In this document: positions 32,957 through 46,010 of the stretch, piece by piece
Layout: every line of letters starts with the position of its first letter
Numbering within the stretch: position 1 is the stretch's first letter
NCBI RefSeq assembly: GCF_029227915.1
Contig: NC_079884.1
Coordinates: forward strand, 11,718,001 to 11,782,000
Direction of reading: 5' to 3'
DNA: 64,000 bases
Origin: Hydractinia symbiolongicarpus
Lineage: Eukaryota; Cnidaria; Hydrozoa; Anthoathecata; Hydractiniidae
The notes under the pieces: model-generated
The model's input: the letters and a program-made list of their open reading frames with translations, nothing else
Databases searched by the model: none
What the model was told of the DNA's origin: nothing
Made by a program: the position numbers and the translations under genes

Positions 32957-34639
32957 AGCAAAAATAAACAGGTAGCTGATGAATTGAAATAATATACACT
33001 TTTTGTGAGATTATGCTAATGATTTCGAGTCGAAATAAATATTCCTATTTCCACTAGAGTCGAATCTGTTACAGATTCTTCTTTTCGGCTGAGGAAGGTG
33101 GAACCTGGACTTCCCATGTCTGGTTGGGGAACAGTTGTAGACATGAAATGTTGCATGCATACAACCTCTTCAAATAAGTTACATGTAATTTTCAAAATTA
33201 TTGTCTTTTATCCAATTTTTGTTATATCCTCGTTTCTCAAATGCATTGAAGATCAATTAAAAACAAAAAATTGAGCGATGAAAATTGACATAAGATGAGA
33301 ATAGAAATTATAAATATAATAACGTGGAATTTTCAGTCAAATCTATCCTAAAATTTCCTATGGCTTTGAACAAAAATTCGGCTACAATATTTGTCTAATT
33401 ATTATACATCCTTCTCACTGTCGTGCCAAAATAGCAATAAAACACTTTATACTATTAAGAGCGAAATAAGTCCGTAATATTATGTTGGAAAGTTTGTCTG
33501 AAAAGATTTATAGAAAATCCTCCTGCATTTTATTCAAATTAAATATAAAAGCGATCTCAATATCAAGAATTCTTTGATTTCACATTTTTCTTATGTTGGT
33601 GGCACGTTCCCTTCATGAATTCTACCCTTCACCTACATATAGTTAGCCAAATATTAAAGGTGCTATTAAAACATTGGTGTTTAAATAAAATTGTCTCTAA
33701 GAGATAAAAACATAACGGTCACTTCACTGAAGCAATAATGTACAAACAATTATTAGAATCAATGCTTTTTATATTAGACCCACGCATTTTGAACCTGTTA
33801 TTGTTCACAACAGACTTAGGACTCGGGTTATTTGATTAGACCCGAAACTTTAAACTGTGATAATTTTTGCTGAAGTCAGCATGGCCTATTCACTCTTCTT
33901 GTACTTTTGCGGGCCGTCGTGCTAATTGTTCCTTCACGCAGACTTTGCGGAAACTGCAACTAGTGCATTTTCAACCCTTCTTAACCGCGTTACACATCTG
34001 TCAAAGCGAAAATATCACAGCCTGTCGCTGCAGAGCAATCATCAGGCCATGCCTGTTTTGCCATTTTCCAAAGAGTTGTAGACAAGATTGTAGTGTGTTT
34101 AGCTCTTGTTTAACCTTATCCTGGTTTATATCACTAAAGTATATTTTAATTAACATTTTGTTTTTAAAATTTCGGAACAGACTGGCTATTGACGTCATCA
34201 AAATACCTTTAAAACTCAATGTTTTTACAACCATTTGTTCAAAGTGCACGATTCTATACGTTTTTTATCAGCGCTTCAAGCTCTACATAGTACAGGCTAC
34301 GAGTAAATAAAGTTCTAAAAAAAAATCTGTATTCAAGGGTCCTTCTTAAAGTCACCAAATTTCAAATGACAGATTTTGCCATTGTTTTTTTAGCCTAAGT
34401 GGATTATTATACGGGCTTATTAACTAGTTTTTAAACTAAAAATTAAAAGCCTGAAGTTACGTTTTTTTTTAACTGGTCTCTTCTTTGCACAGTTTTCGTT
34501 TACCTGTCCATAATATTGAATTATATAAGGGTGGAGTCTGGTATTACAAAATAAGGCTTTTTTTAGTCCAAAATATATTTTTATAAAAACGAATTTTGAG
34601 TGGGATTACAACATTTGCTGAGATTAAAGCATGTGCATT
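32957..34639. other. Intergenic, no gene recognised
   Basis: The 3' flank of C2-like copy B and AT-rich spacer. A frame at 33867-34310 is open for 147 codons and relatively Cys-rich, but it has no recognisable domain and is not called. Confidence 0.4.
32963..33039 (+). promoter_or_regulatory. Poly(A) signals of C2-like copy B
   Basis: AATAAA occurs at 32963-32968, only a few bases after the stop, and again at 33034-33039. The second is at a more usual distance and is the likelier signal. Confidence 0.45.
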
Positions 34640-35640
34640 GCGAACATAATGACCTCACAATAGCTAAAGGCAACTTATCATATCATTTCAACCAATAGAA
34701 ATCTTTCAAAGAGACCTAACATCTATATATTTGCTCGAAAAATTAAAGAAGGCATCAAAATGGCACATAACAATAAACTAGTTCACCAATACAATAATAT
34801 CGACAAGTTAAAAAACACACACCCACAGAAATGCTGGAAAAATTGAAATCTTTAAAAAAATCACCATCTCGTCTGTTCAAAATCAATAACAAAGAATGTA
34901 AGGAAGAAAGAAGCAAAAAAATTGAAAGTCATTTTAACCATCTTCTTAACATATCAAGATTATCAAAAATTATGCCACATCATTCATTTCACCTCCTAAT
35001 CAACAGTGGTTTTTGCCGTATCTTCTGCGGATATTATTGGAAGAAATTTAAGTTTTAAATATAGGCAAATCAATCAACTCTTATTAAAAAAAAATCACTA
35101 AATGTTGTAACCACCATTAGAGGAGAAGGTACAGCGATTATTAGCTTATGCAGATGACATAATACTGATGAGTTCAATCCTTTCTGATTTACAGAAATTA
35201 ATCGATACGTGCTTTGACTATGGAAAAAGTATTTCAATAAGATTCAATAAAAAAAAAAAAAAAACAGAATTTATTATTTCTAGAAAACGTCATTTAACAA
35301 ATCATCAAATTAAGATCCATAGCGATATTATTTATCTCACGTCTTCTCTTGTCCATTTGGAATTTCACTGAACGTTGAGTCGTAACCGCTGTGTCTATTT
35401 ACAGTCGTGCTATTCATCTCACCAAATAAGAAAGCGTGGGCATCAGTGAATGCTTTACTTTCATCAGGAATACGATATTGCTATCCCAACAGAATTAAAT
35501 CTATTTTTCTTTCTCAAGCAATACCAAAACTAACCTATAAACTTGAACTATGTAAATTGTCTGATTCCTTTATATCATTACTTGAATGTCACACAAGTAT
35601 GATGCTATAATGTTCATTCAATGTTTCAAAGTTTAGCAGG
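34640..35640 (+). pseudogene. Decayed LINE reverse transcriptase fragment
   Basis: Pieces of a non-LTR retrotransposon polymerase in shifting frames. First, about 34660-35055 reads as the pre-RT region (CWKNLKSLKK, ESHFNHLLNISRLSK). Then the catalytic YADD motif appears at about 35146-35160 within LLAYADDIILMSS, followed by an RT thumb-like stretch near 35430-35600 (WASVNALLSSG, SIFLSQAIPKLTYKL). The palm between 35060 and 35120 is deleted. Several stops and frameshifts make it a dead relic. The clade is undetermined. Confidence 0.7.
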
Positions 35641-36839
35641 AACTTACTTTTTGATGCTTATACCATATATTAAATACACACCACACAGAAACAAAATCGC
35701 TGCATTTATCAGATTAATAAACAATACGACAACAACTATTGGTTAAGGCAATTGGCGGAATGAATTACGCTGATGAGTAATTATTAGGGATGTTGAAGGA
35801 GCAAAAGTTTGCAGGTTGATGTTTTGTGCAACAGATGACAATTTAAACAGAAGTTTTGTAGACGCTGGACTTTTCAGCAACACTTTTTGTGTTACCAACA
35901 GCATTACCCTTTTCTAAATTTTGGTGCAATGCGAGAATCGAAATAGACATTTAACATGTATGCTGAAGCAAATTAAATTGGCGGAAAAAAAATATTGGAG
36001 TATTTCTTCCGCATTGTCTTTTTGTTTTTGTTTTTGTAGACGCAATATACGCTCGTGAAAGGCATGTCAAAATAATTCCAATCATTCTTGAAAAAGACTG
36101 GAAACCTGGTTGGGATTTATCATGAGTAATAAATATTATATCAAATCTCAACCCTACCTCTCAATACGTTTGATGAATCGAGGAAAAATCTAGAGTCTCA
36201 TATAACAAAGTCCAAAAACAAACATACAGTTAATCAAGTGGATGAACGACGGCCTATGTATCCAACAGGCAAAGCTATTTTAAGCTTTATTTCTCACTTT
36301 ATAACTAAAATTCACTGTCAAGGAACCAAGACTTCTTAAAATTCCCCTTGTAAAAATACATTCTAATACCTTTATTAGCTCTACTTTTATGTATAGTGCA
36401 ACTAAATGACCCCACTTGAGTAGATACATATTATTGATATGAAAAGGAAAGGCTTGTTACAGCTTGCAAAAGGTATTGTAAATGTATACTTATCTTTCTA
36501 GTAACAAAACAGCAGTAATAAAAATATACCACTCGGTTCGATGACGTTTGTTCGAAGGCCAATGCCAATGCTATACAAAAAGCTGATATCATGTGAGAAA
36601 TTTAGTCTACTACTCAAGTTTAAGGGCTGCTTTTTGGAATTAAAAATGTTTAATGCCTAATGTTTTACCTAACAGTCAAAGGTATAAAGTTTAAATGTTG
36701 TCCTATTTTGGAGTAAAAATAACGCCTTAAAAAAGATGATAAGTGCCATAATTTTTAAATTCTGGAGAACAAAAGAACAATATTCAGCATTGGTATGATT
36801 CGCCATGAAAATTGATGGGTATATATACTTAACTTAACA
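35641..36839. other. Spacer, no gene recognised
   Basis: AT-rich sequence. The first few hundred bases may be the decayed continuation of the LINE relic. Nothing else was recognised. Confidence 0.4.
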
Positions 36840-37240
36840 TCACAACTACAGGCAGTTCCCTGGACTTTATTAACTGAAGTCGCGATGAAGTTTTTTTAAA
36901 AATGGTGTCAAGCCTTTCTCTTGTGCGGCACAGTTAACTGTACTTAGCGCTTAGTCCAGTGCATAGTTGATTGTTCTTATTAAACACTCATCCGGGTGTC
37001 ACTTCGGGTAACACAGTTACTTGTGGCTTAACCCGGAATTTCAAAAGAGTGTATCCTGTGTTTTGTAAACCAAACCTGTAATATATAGTTTTTTGGAAAA
37101 GCTTATTAAGTCTAAAAACATATGCGACACGGTTTACCTGCAGTAAGCGTTCAGTCCAATGTCACAGTTACTTTGTTAAAGTTTACTGAAACTTATTTCG
37201 CAAAATAAAATAATATTGACCGATTGTTTTTGCTATGACG
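36840..37240 (+). repeat. Family A tandem repeat block, copy 2
   Basis: Same unit as 31386-31870, with 'cggtttacctgcagtaagcg', 'gcttattaagtct' and 'gtgtatcctgtgttttgta'. It includes 'gttacttgtggcttaaccc', a motif found inverted near 58190 ('gggttaagccacaagtaa'). It leads directly into the B/C segment at 37270-37910. Confidence 0.75.
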
Positions 37241-37269
37241 GAGTAACAACAGTTTGTAAACTCTGTTTT

Positions 37270-37910
37270 TATTTCGGCTTTTGTTGCGGAAAACCATTTT
37301 TGGAAAATTATGTTACAATTGCAACACTACAATGGTGGGTGCGCTTCACTTGATTAACGATATACTACATACATGTACCAAAGCGCTCCATCTGACCGTG
37401 TTGCACAGTTTACGGGTCTTATTAAGCGTTCCACAGAGTGTTCAACTCCGGGTCACACCTTGACTTGTGGCTCACCCCAGCGTTTCGGTTTCCCGGCTAG
37501 TCTCTTTAACAATAGCCGTATTCCGTTTGTCTGTGTCCGCGAAAGACACGTCCTGTTACAGAAACACGAAATGCAAAATATAAAGAACGGGCGACCAAGT
37601 GAATTTTTTCACGGGTTAACGACTATCCTATAATAATAACCGTATTGTGTCTGTCTGCCCACATGACAAGTGTTGTGCAACGGGCAAACGAAATAGCGTG
37701 TATTTAATGACGGAGGATCCCATACGACTAGTCTCTATAATAATAGCCGCCGTCTGTCTGTTTGTCTGTCTATGATAGAAACACTAAATGCGATATATAA
37801 AGAACGGGTGACCCCATGGATTTTTCCACAGGTTGACGGCTAGTCTATATCATAATACCCGTATACGTTTGTCTGCCGGGCGAACACATGGATTTATGCA
37901 CGAGCCACGT
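37270..37910 (+). repeat. Repeat segment B and family C array (+)
   Basis: Segment B (about 37310-37500) holds 'acaatggtgggtgcgcttcac' and 'cttgtggctcacccc'. Family C then follows in about three copies of roughly 130 bp, with 'gtctctttaacaatagccg', 'tgtctgtctg', 'cgaaagacacgtcctgttac' and 'acgggcgacc'. The same order appears inverted at 56580-57080. The open frames across it are not called. Confidence 0.75.
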
Positions 37911-39960
37911 ACTAGTTTTTACTGAATGTCATTTTTCTTGTGACTAAATAAACGTAGATCTAATTTAGCTATAGATTACTTCAAACATGTTTTTTATCAG
38001 GCCTCCAGGTACTCAATACTTTATAAACCTTTAGCCCGGCGGTACCTGTGAGAAAACACCAACTTCAGTTGTTTACATCGACCTTACTGCCTTCAGTCCA
38101 TGACGGTTTATACGGCAACAAAAACTGATCTGATTTTCTTAGATTGTTTCATATTAAAAGTCTCTGCATATCAATTAGGTGATTATGAAAATGTATATGT
38201 ATATGATCTCTTGTTCTATGTTTCGACGAATGGTTACTTAGATTATTTTATGCTCAAAGGTTTTAAAATAACGCCATCAACTCTTTCGTTCGGAAACGAA
38301 TTCGGGAACCAGGTTATTACTCGGAACATTAATCGGGTTTGAAGAAGATTAACAGCGTGGTGTTAGTTGCGCCCGTTAGGTTGTTGTTTATAACAAGACA
38401 AGGAGCTTTTTATAAATGTATATTGTTGGAACTCAATCTTTAGTTCGTATTTTGTTTTTAAATATTTTATTATTATGTAGGTGTCTTATAATTAAATATA
38501 AAAACTCAGTAATTATCATAGCCATACATCAGATTCCTCACGCCATGAAATGCTGTAAATCAATTTTTAGGTTTTGTGAAATCACCCCGTTAATATTGTT
38601 GCAGTGATAATGTGTAATTGACATTGACGTGCAAGATGAAGCTCCTGCATCTTGTTTTGATTGCTTAAGTAAGTATGGACTAAATTACCCTGTGCCGATT
38701 TATCAACATTGTTTTGCCTTCGTCCCCCGTTTATTATTAGATCACGTCACTGTAAGCATTGTTTACTTGAATCAACATGCTAAGAAATTTATTGCTGTAT
38801 GTCATCGCATATTATTTTTATAAGTATGATGTCATCTTTTTATCAAGGTATTATCTTTGAGCTTAAATCAAACGATGCAGCTTAAGGAAAACAATTTACA
38901 CTACACCGACCAGTGAAAAGAGCTAATAAAATCACTTAGCTTCAAAATTTAACAATTACTTTGATTTCGAGGCTACTTCGGAGAGCATTGACTATTTGAC
39001 TGTGTTATCCATATTTGGATAATGAGATAATGGGTAAAAAACTGCCTAGTCTCAACATTTTTGTCCACGATTTTAGATTCTGAGAATGGTTGTTATATCA
39101 TACATTCCTGAAGGGAATTTCTATTATTGTTACAGTATTTTGCGGAAAATAAAGACAGAAAGATTACCAGTATGCAACAGCATGCGTTATAAGACAACAA
39201 AACATGAAATTTATAACGTAACGGTTGATTTTATTTCAATGTATGTGTATTTTAGTGACTTCAAAGTCGAAACGAATTTATTTTGAAAATTGGCGCTATT
39301 TCCATCGTTGAGAGCTTAAGAGATAAGTATTCTCCTTCGATGACGTGCTTCTGATAATCGACGGGAATCTTAAAAATTATAAAACTAAAAAAGAAACATT
39401 CAAAGCTTGCAATAGTCTGTGAAAGAACATGGCGAGTGACCAAGGAGAAATCCCCCTTTAGCTATAGTTACTCCATTCATTACTTAAAAAATCTTTTTTT
39501 CTTTATTTTTTTGTGATATAAGCAACACAAAATTTTGGCTAAATGTTCGCTATATACTTGAAAATTTAAAATTTACGTGTTTATTTGCCGAGTTTATGCT
39601 GGTGCGCCAATGGACATCACTCTGTTATTAGACGTTGTATGCTTTTTGGAACCAGGAACCCAAAATGAAAGAACTTCCTGGTAAATACGGTTTGTGATAA
39701 ATCAACCATTGTTACTAATAAGTGCCCCGCTGTGCAACTGTTTTCATGTTCGTGTATATACTGAATACTGAAATCCAGCATAGAATATGTTTACATTGTT
39801 CTTCGTGGAAGTTTTTATTTGTATATTGCCTTGTTTTAAAGTCTCGACCAATAATTTCAACTTGCTGGACTGCTTCTTTGAGTAACTATAATGGATGACT
39901 GTTGAAATGCTTATTTTAAAATCATGTTTACTGAACCTAACAAAAAGTTGCTCCAGACAC
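37846..39960 (+). repeat. 2.1-kb direct repeat D, copy 1
   Basis: Closely similar to 43846-46010 in the same orientation. Shared landmarks include 'acacatggattta', 'accttactgccttc' with 'gtccatgacggtttat', 'gtgccgatttatca', 'attattgttacagtatttt', 'ttaccagtatgcaacagcat', 'aagtgccccgctgtgcaact' and 'gtgtatatactgaatactga'. It contains short frames but no recognised domain. Probably a non-autonomous transposon, since both copies begin next to a family C unit. Confidence 0.8.
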
Positions 39961-42359
39961 ACATAGTATTTCTTTTTAAAGTTAATCAATTTCAAGAGCC
40001 AATACTTGCCTTAAATTTTATTGTATTTCTTTGCAGCAGAAGCTACCATTTTTATTATTTCTCCTACAACTCAAAAATCACTGCTGAACCGCCCAACATG
40101 AAATTAAACAAGAAAACCGTCCGGTTTGATCACACATTCGTATTGTATACATGTTTATACTTAAATATTGTATTGATTATGTTTATATATCTTGTATCTA
40201 TGGTAACGTTCTTGTTTATATAGACCTGTTGTACAATTTTTATTTTACTCGAAAATGGGTGTATGAAACCCGAAACGTCGTAAAATGTTGCTTTAATTTG
40301 TACACATACACATGATATCCAAGTTTTAACATAAAATATTGTCAATCAAATTTTAAGTGTCATGTAAAAACAACAAGAACTGAAGCAGTTTGAACACTCA
40401 CACAACACTACGATGATAGATAATAAAAATGTATTTATTAAAATATAAAATATACAATGATAAAATTTGGTATAAAAAATTAAGGCACAAACTTACAGAA
40501 AGAGATGATGATAAATTGAATCATATTAAAAGTTGTGACTGTTTTTCGATAACTGAGATATGGCTGGAGAGCACACAACTCGAGTCAATTTCGAACATTA
40601 TAACATTGTCAACATACAGTAAATGAAAACAATCATTTCAAGACAATGAACACCCTCATTTGATGCGAGATTTCTCGAAATTCGAACAGAATATATATCT
40701 ACTGATTTCATTATTTTGGGTATACTATATAAAGCTACACAATAATGAGAAAACAACAACAAAACGCTGCTGTACGCAAAAACAATACAGAAACAAAAAC
40801 TTTTGGTTAATATAGCGCGCTATTTGTGGTGGCTTTGATTTTGATACTATTCGCGCCCCTTTTAACTTTTCGTTACCACCATGACAGACCGCAGCCCATA
40901 CCAAATCACACATTTCTACGAATGTGGAAATAATTTTTTTATTCCAATTTCTTGTGTGTATTTTAGGTAAAACAATAGAACAAAGCTATAAAAAGTTACA
41001 GTTAGTCCATGCGTGACAAAAATTAACAAATGATTCGTAATTACAACATATCACGTGATATTCGATAACCAAATCTTCTCCGTCGTCTCATTTGCGTTTT
41101 CCCCCAATACTTTCCATCTCTGTCGTTGAAATGTACTTGAACGTTGCTTTTGTCCCTCATTTCTTAAAAAATTGAATAGATATGTTAGACATTTTAACTG
41201 ATTTTTCTGGCCAAGCTAAAAGGAATTATTTGAAGAAGGCGCACAAGGAAACTGTTTCTATGTTACACAGACGTAATTTGCACTGCAAACTTAGATTTAC
41301 AATATTGTGTTGTATCACCGGACAGAATATTGATTTATCAGCAAAATTAAACTTTTGCTTTCTCTTGTGGATTATGGGAAGAATTAACGAGCAAAACACC
41401 TTTGCATTAAAATTAACATTCGTGATTGTAAAGTGTAATATACATGTCTATTCACTATTTCCATTGCTTCACAAAGAACTCAAAAAGAATGTTTAATTTT
41501 TTTAGCATTTTATTTGATTTCTTTGACAACAAACAAAAAAGTGCCATATTTCTTCCGTATCAATAGCTGTCAAAACGAAGAAAAAAGAGTTATATTTTGG
41601 GAGAAAACAAACAAATAAGGCTCACCCTTTGGAAGGTCTTCGTCTTTAGAACAATACAGGCAAACTAAAAATAGTATACTTATCAAAAGTTCCGTAGCTA
41701 AAATTTCTTTCACAACCTCGTTCTCAGAGCTTGTAATTATGGCTTTCTCAAAAAAGGTATATTTTGCTATTTGTGCACTGTTATTGTCACGTGATCATTA
41801 CACAATCAGATAAAAACATCGCACGGATAATTGCTACAATTCCTAACCAAGTTCCTAATCCGAGTGACTTTGCTGACATCAACGTTATCTTCGGTCTTCA
41901 AAAATAGAGATAAAAGTTGTGCATAAATTTTCTAGTATGGAAGTTTTTATTTTTACACTCAACGCTGACTTGTTTATAACTTGGTTGCTAATAAGAATGT
42001 CTAAAGATATGAAAACATACCGCAAAAGCAAAGTAAGAATATAAAAAATTTAAACATAGCTTCATACTCCATATGCTCTGGTTTAATGTTTCACTTCATA
42101 ACATCGTCAAACTTGAAATAATATTTAATTCGTCGCATTTAAATGATTAAGGCCCTATTAACAACTCTCCTTCGTAGCAGTTCTAATTTCGTGTACAAAA
42201 AGACGTTTTAGGAGAGAAGAGCCAAGACGGTTAATCAGACTTTCGATTCTATTTCATTTGAAAATAGAAAGCAATCACACAAAAAATGAGCCAGCTTTAT
42301 GCATGCCTTGATAATATTTCAGGTCGGTAAACGTAGATCTAGGAAAAACAGATTTGACA
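39961..42359. other. Spacer between D repeats, left part
   Basis: AT-rich, no gene recognised. The possible Penelope-like tail at 40225-40330 is listed separately. The other frames here (for example 41182-41496) lack domains. Confidence 0.4.
40225..40330 (+). mobile_element. Possible Penelope-like 3' tail
   Basis: The string 'gggtgtatgaaacccgaaac' followed by 'gtcg' forms a short hairpin plus GAAAC. It resembles the hammerhead-type end of Penelope-like retroelements, and is followed by 'tacacatacacatgatatcc'. The CUGAUGA half of the ribozyme core is not intact ('ctcgaaa' instead). No reverse transcriptase is seen upstream. Confidence 0.3.
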
Positions 42360-42830
42360 TTTTTGTGTTAAGCGCGGAAAACATGACAACTTTTTCGTTT
42401 TTGTGGATGATTGGTTTGGATTTTCTTTTTTGTGGACCATAGCAAGATGAAACTAATTGCGTTAACGGTATTATAACCTAGACGTAGTGCAAATGAAATT
42501 AGTTAACAACTTAAACCGAAATCACCTATTTTATAACTTAACGCTATTAACGCCATTAATGTTAACAAGGTATCTTTGGCTATATATACAGGCCTATTTG
42601 ATAAGCTGAAATTAGACAATGGCCAATGTAAGCCTTGTTATCATCAATCAAATTAAACAAGGATTTGTTCCTGTCATACAGATAACTTGGTAGGCACTAG
42701 TCTGCACTGCTTCTAAAGAATTTCTGACAGTTGTCAACTTACTTGACGTTCTGCAGGCTTAAGGCGAAAACGTTGAAAAAATAGAATTCTAGGAACCACA
42801 GATCTCTGGACTTTGTACGATATTACACGT
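42360..42830. repeat. Dispersed repeat E, copy 1
   Basis: Matches 50150-50560 in the same orientation. Shared landmarks are: 'gatgaaac' with 'taattgcgtta'; 'acttaacgct' with 'taacg'; 'aatgtaagcctt'; 'aacaaggatttgttcc'; 'gacttggtaggcac' type; and 'ctaggaaccacag'. On the complement, a short stretch reads as possible decayed protein (NKSLF, AYI) in both copies. Confidence 0.65.
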
Positions 42831-42837
42831 TTTATAA

Positions 42838-42900
42838 AAAACTAGTCGTTAGCCCGCAAAGCAAAAGCAAAGTTGATAAGAATATATCTCATTTTTTATG
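42838..42900. repeat. Family C repeat fragment
   Basis: 'actagtcgttagcccgca' followed by 'aatatatctcattt' matches the family C unit at 53.8-54.1 kb. Confidence 0.5.
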
Positions 42901-43845
42901 TAGTTGAAAGATTACATGAGTCGAATTTGGCTCACAAACAGATAAGTACAGGTATAGCTATAGAAATAGGTTTAATAAAAGACTATTCCATAGAAGCCCG
43001 AAAAAATATTCTTTTGCCTTGAATTTTTGGTCTTTTAAATTTTAATGTTCGTGAACTGGATTAGTTCAACCTTAATTAGTCTTATAATATAGTCTTATAA
43101 CAAGAGGGATACTTTAAAAGAAATTTTAAAGGGGCACCAGTCTATAAGCCTATGAAACAAATACAACAGTATTTTAGGATACATTTTAAACATCTCAAAA
43201 TAAGAACCAATAAAATTTATCTAGCGTGAATATTAAGAACACATAGTATACGTAATGTTCTTTACATATCTGACATTTTGATACTTATATCGATCACGCT
43301 AGCTGCCGGTAGTTTTTTCTAGTGACTGCAAAAAATTTAAACAAAAAAGGTAAACTAACTTTAGTAAGATTCAGAAGCTGTAACATGTCTATAAGAATAC
43401 AAGTTGTACACAAGTTTTAAACTAAAGTCTCATAGCCTTGGTTGGAGGAAAATAAGTAAATCATTAAGTAGAAAGATAAGGTACTGTTAAATCCCAACAT
43501 ATCCGAAGTATATATGTCGGCAACATAGTGGTCATAAAATATGGACAATGCCACAAAAACTACTAACAGCTAACAAAACTCACTGTTTTCTAATCAGTAA
43601 ACTTGCTAAACACTCCCTATTATCATCAAATCATCACTTTACCTTCGTGTGATGTTTTAACAGTCTTTTTCTTTTTGTTTATTCCTGTTGACAATTTGAA
43701 CAAACACAACCACTCCACCAACACCACAGCAGTGTTTAAAACTTATAGAATAAAACTATGAAAATGTTTTTTCGTATATGAAATGAAATTATTTGCCTTC
43801 AGTTAGTCAAACGTATACTATTGTCAGAAGACATGGTTGTATTTT
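42901..43845. other. Spacer, nothing recognised
   Basis: AT-rich sequence without coding signal or clear repeat structure. Confidence 0.4.
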
Positions 43846-46010
43846 GTCTATATCATAATACCTAATACGTCTGTCTGTCAAGCAAAATGGTACCTGCAGG
43901 AGCGAGACACACGAAATACGGTAAATAAAAGCAGGGCGAACACATGGATTTAGCCACGGACGACTTACCAGTTTTTACCATTTTTCTCGTGACTAAATAG
44001 ACTTGATGTACTTTAGCTATAAATTATTTCGAATATGTTTCCAGCAGGCTTTTAGATACTAAATAACTTATCAACCGTTTAGCCGGGCGCTACTTGTGAA
44101 AAAAGCAACCTCGGTTATTTACATGGACCTTACTGCCTTCGGTCCATGACGGTTTATGAGGCATTAACGATTTGTGTATTAGTCAGGTGATTGACTATGT
44201 GCCGTATTGTATATTTTATGGTGATTGAGATAAATTACAGATTATGCATGTAAGCCTAAGACATTAGGCAACATAATTCTAACCCTAACATTAAGACGCG
44301 GTAAATATTAATAGTTCCAAATTCATCATATTTCCCTTAACATGAATATTTGTCTTACGTCATATGTTGTATTTTTTTGGATTTCTTCAGTAATTACATA
44401 CTAACAAAACCCTGTGCCGATTTATCATCATTGTTTGGTTTTCGGCGTACGTTTACATCGTGCCGCCATTTTTTAATTTAACTTTTGTTATTAGATCACG
44501 TGACGATAAACATTGTTTACTTGAATCAACATGTTAAGACCTTTATTGTTATATATCATTTCATGTTAAAATTTAGCAATTACTCTAGTTTTAAGGCTAC
44601 TTCGAAAACTATAAATTTATCATCGCTAAATGATTGTTTGTTTGCTAAGCTTATACCGCCAGCATTAATAGGTGTTTTGTTTCGCTCTCGCTCGTACATT
44701 ATTACAGCGTTCGTTAAAATTTTTCAACCTGCAGTACATCAAGTTGATACAGATTTTTTGAGTTATTCCTTTATATTTTCAAAAACATTTAGGCTGACCT
44801 TTTGTAAAAAGATAAGAGCATACTGACATAACTAAATTTTAAAGGTTGGAACATTATCCGAGGAAAAAAATAGTAGTTGTTACGAATAATACGAAGAATA
44901 ACGAAAATAACGCCTTTTAGTAGCCGGATTGGGAGGAAAAATAAATGACGCCGTTTTTATTTGTTCAACTAAGATTGTGTCAAAAACATTTGTTTGTTGT
45001 CTATACATTTTTTGTTCTTTTATGCTTCTTCTTGTTTGTTTTAGATTTAAAAAAATATTGTATGAACCTGTACATGTTTGTTGTTCCATACAAGAAAACA
45101 TCCGGCTTAATGTAAAAAAAGTTGCTAGATTCTAAGAATGGGTGTTATATCATAGATTCCTGAAAGGAGAAAATTTCTATTATTGTTACAGTATTTTACG
45201 AAAAATAAAGACAGAAAGATTACCAGTATGCAACAGCATGCGTTATAAGACAACAAAAAAACATAAAATTTTTAACGTAACGGTTGATTTTATTTCAATG
45301 TATGTGTATTTTAGTGACTTCAAAGTTAAAACGAATTTATCTTGCAAGTTGGCGCTATTTCCATCGTACTGTATATCGTTGAGAGCTTCAGAGATAAGTA
45401 TTCTCGCTTCTGATAATAGACCGAAATCTTAAAATAAAAATACAAAATATTATAAAACTAAACAAAAATCTTCAAAGCTTCGCATTAGTCTGTGAAATAA
45501 CATTCAGATTGACCAAGGAGAAATCTCCTATTCATTATTAAAAACAAATCTTTTTTTATAATTTTTTTCATATAAGCAACACAAAATTTTGGCTTAATGT
45601 TCGCTATATACTTGGAAATTTCAAGTTTACGTCCAGTTAGGCTGATGCGCCAATCGACATCACACTGGTATCAGACGTTGTATGCCTTATGGAACCAGGA
45701 ACCCAAAATGAAATAACTTCCTCGTAAATACGGTTTGTTATAAATCAACAATTGTGTCCTTACCAACAAGTGCCCCGCTGTGCAACTGTTTCCATATTCG
45801 TGTATATACTGAATACTGAAATCGAGCTCAGATTTTGTTTACAGGGTTCTTCGTGGAAGCTGTTATTTGAATATTACCTTGTTTTAAAGTCTCGACCAAA
45901 CGGTCAATAATTTCAAATTGCTGGACTACTTCTTTGAGCATGATGGATGACTGATGAAATGCTGATTCTAAAGTCACGTTTATTGAGCATAACATAAATT
46001 GCTCAAAATT
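43846..46010 (+). repeat. 2.1-kb direct repeat D, copy 2
   Basis: Second copy of the segment at 37846-39960, same orientation, 6 kb away, with small indels and substitutions throughout. It begins in a family C unit ('atcataatacctaatacgtc', 'tgtctgtc'). The homology fades near 46005, as the first copy's does near 39960. Frames inside (44485-44826, 45142-45432) are not conserved as proteins between copies. Confidence 0.8.

Noticed and set aside
33867-34310. 147-codon Cys-containing open frame
   Set aside because: No recognisable motif or splice evidence, and the complement is open over part of it too. Treated as chance.
37373-37633. Open frame across repeat segments B and C
   Set aside because: The sequence is a tandem/dispersed repeat found inverted at 56.6-57.1 kb, where the frame is not conserved.
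39086-39286. Similar short frames in both D copies (also 45142-45432)
   Set aside because: They follow from DNA similarity of the repeat. The frames diverge by indels and have no recognised domain.
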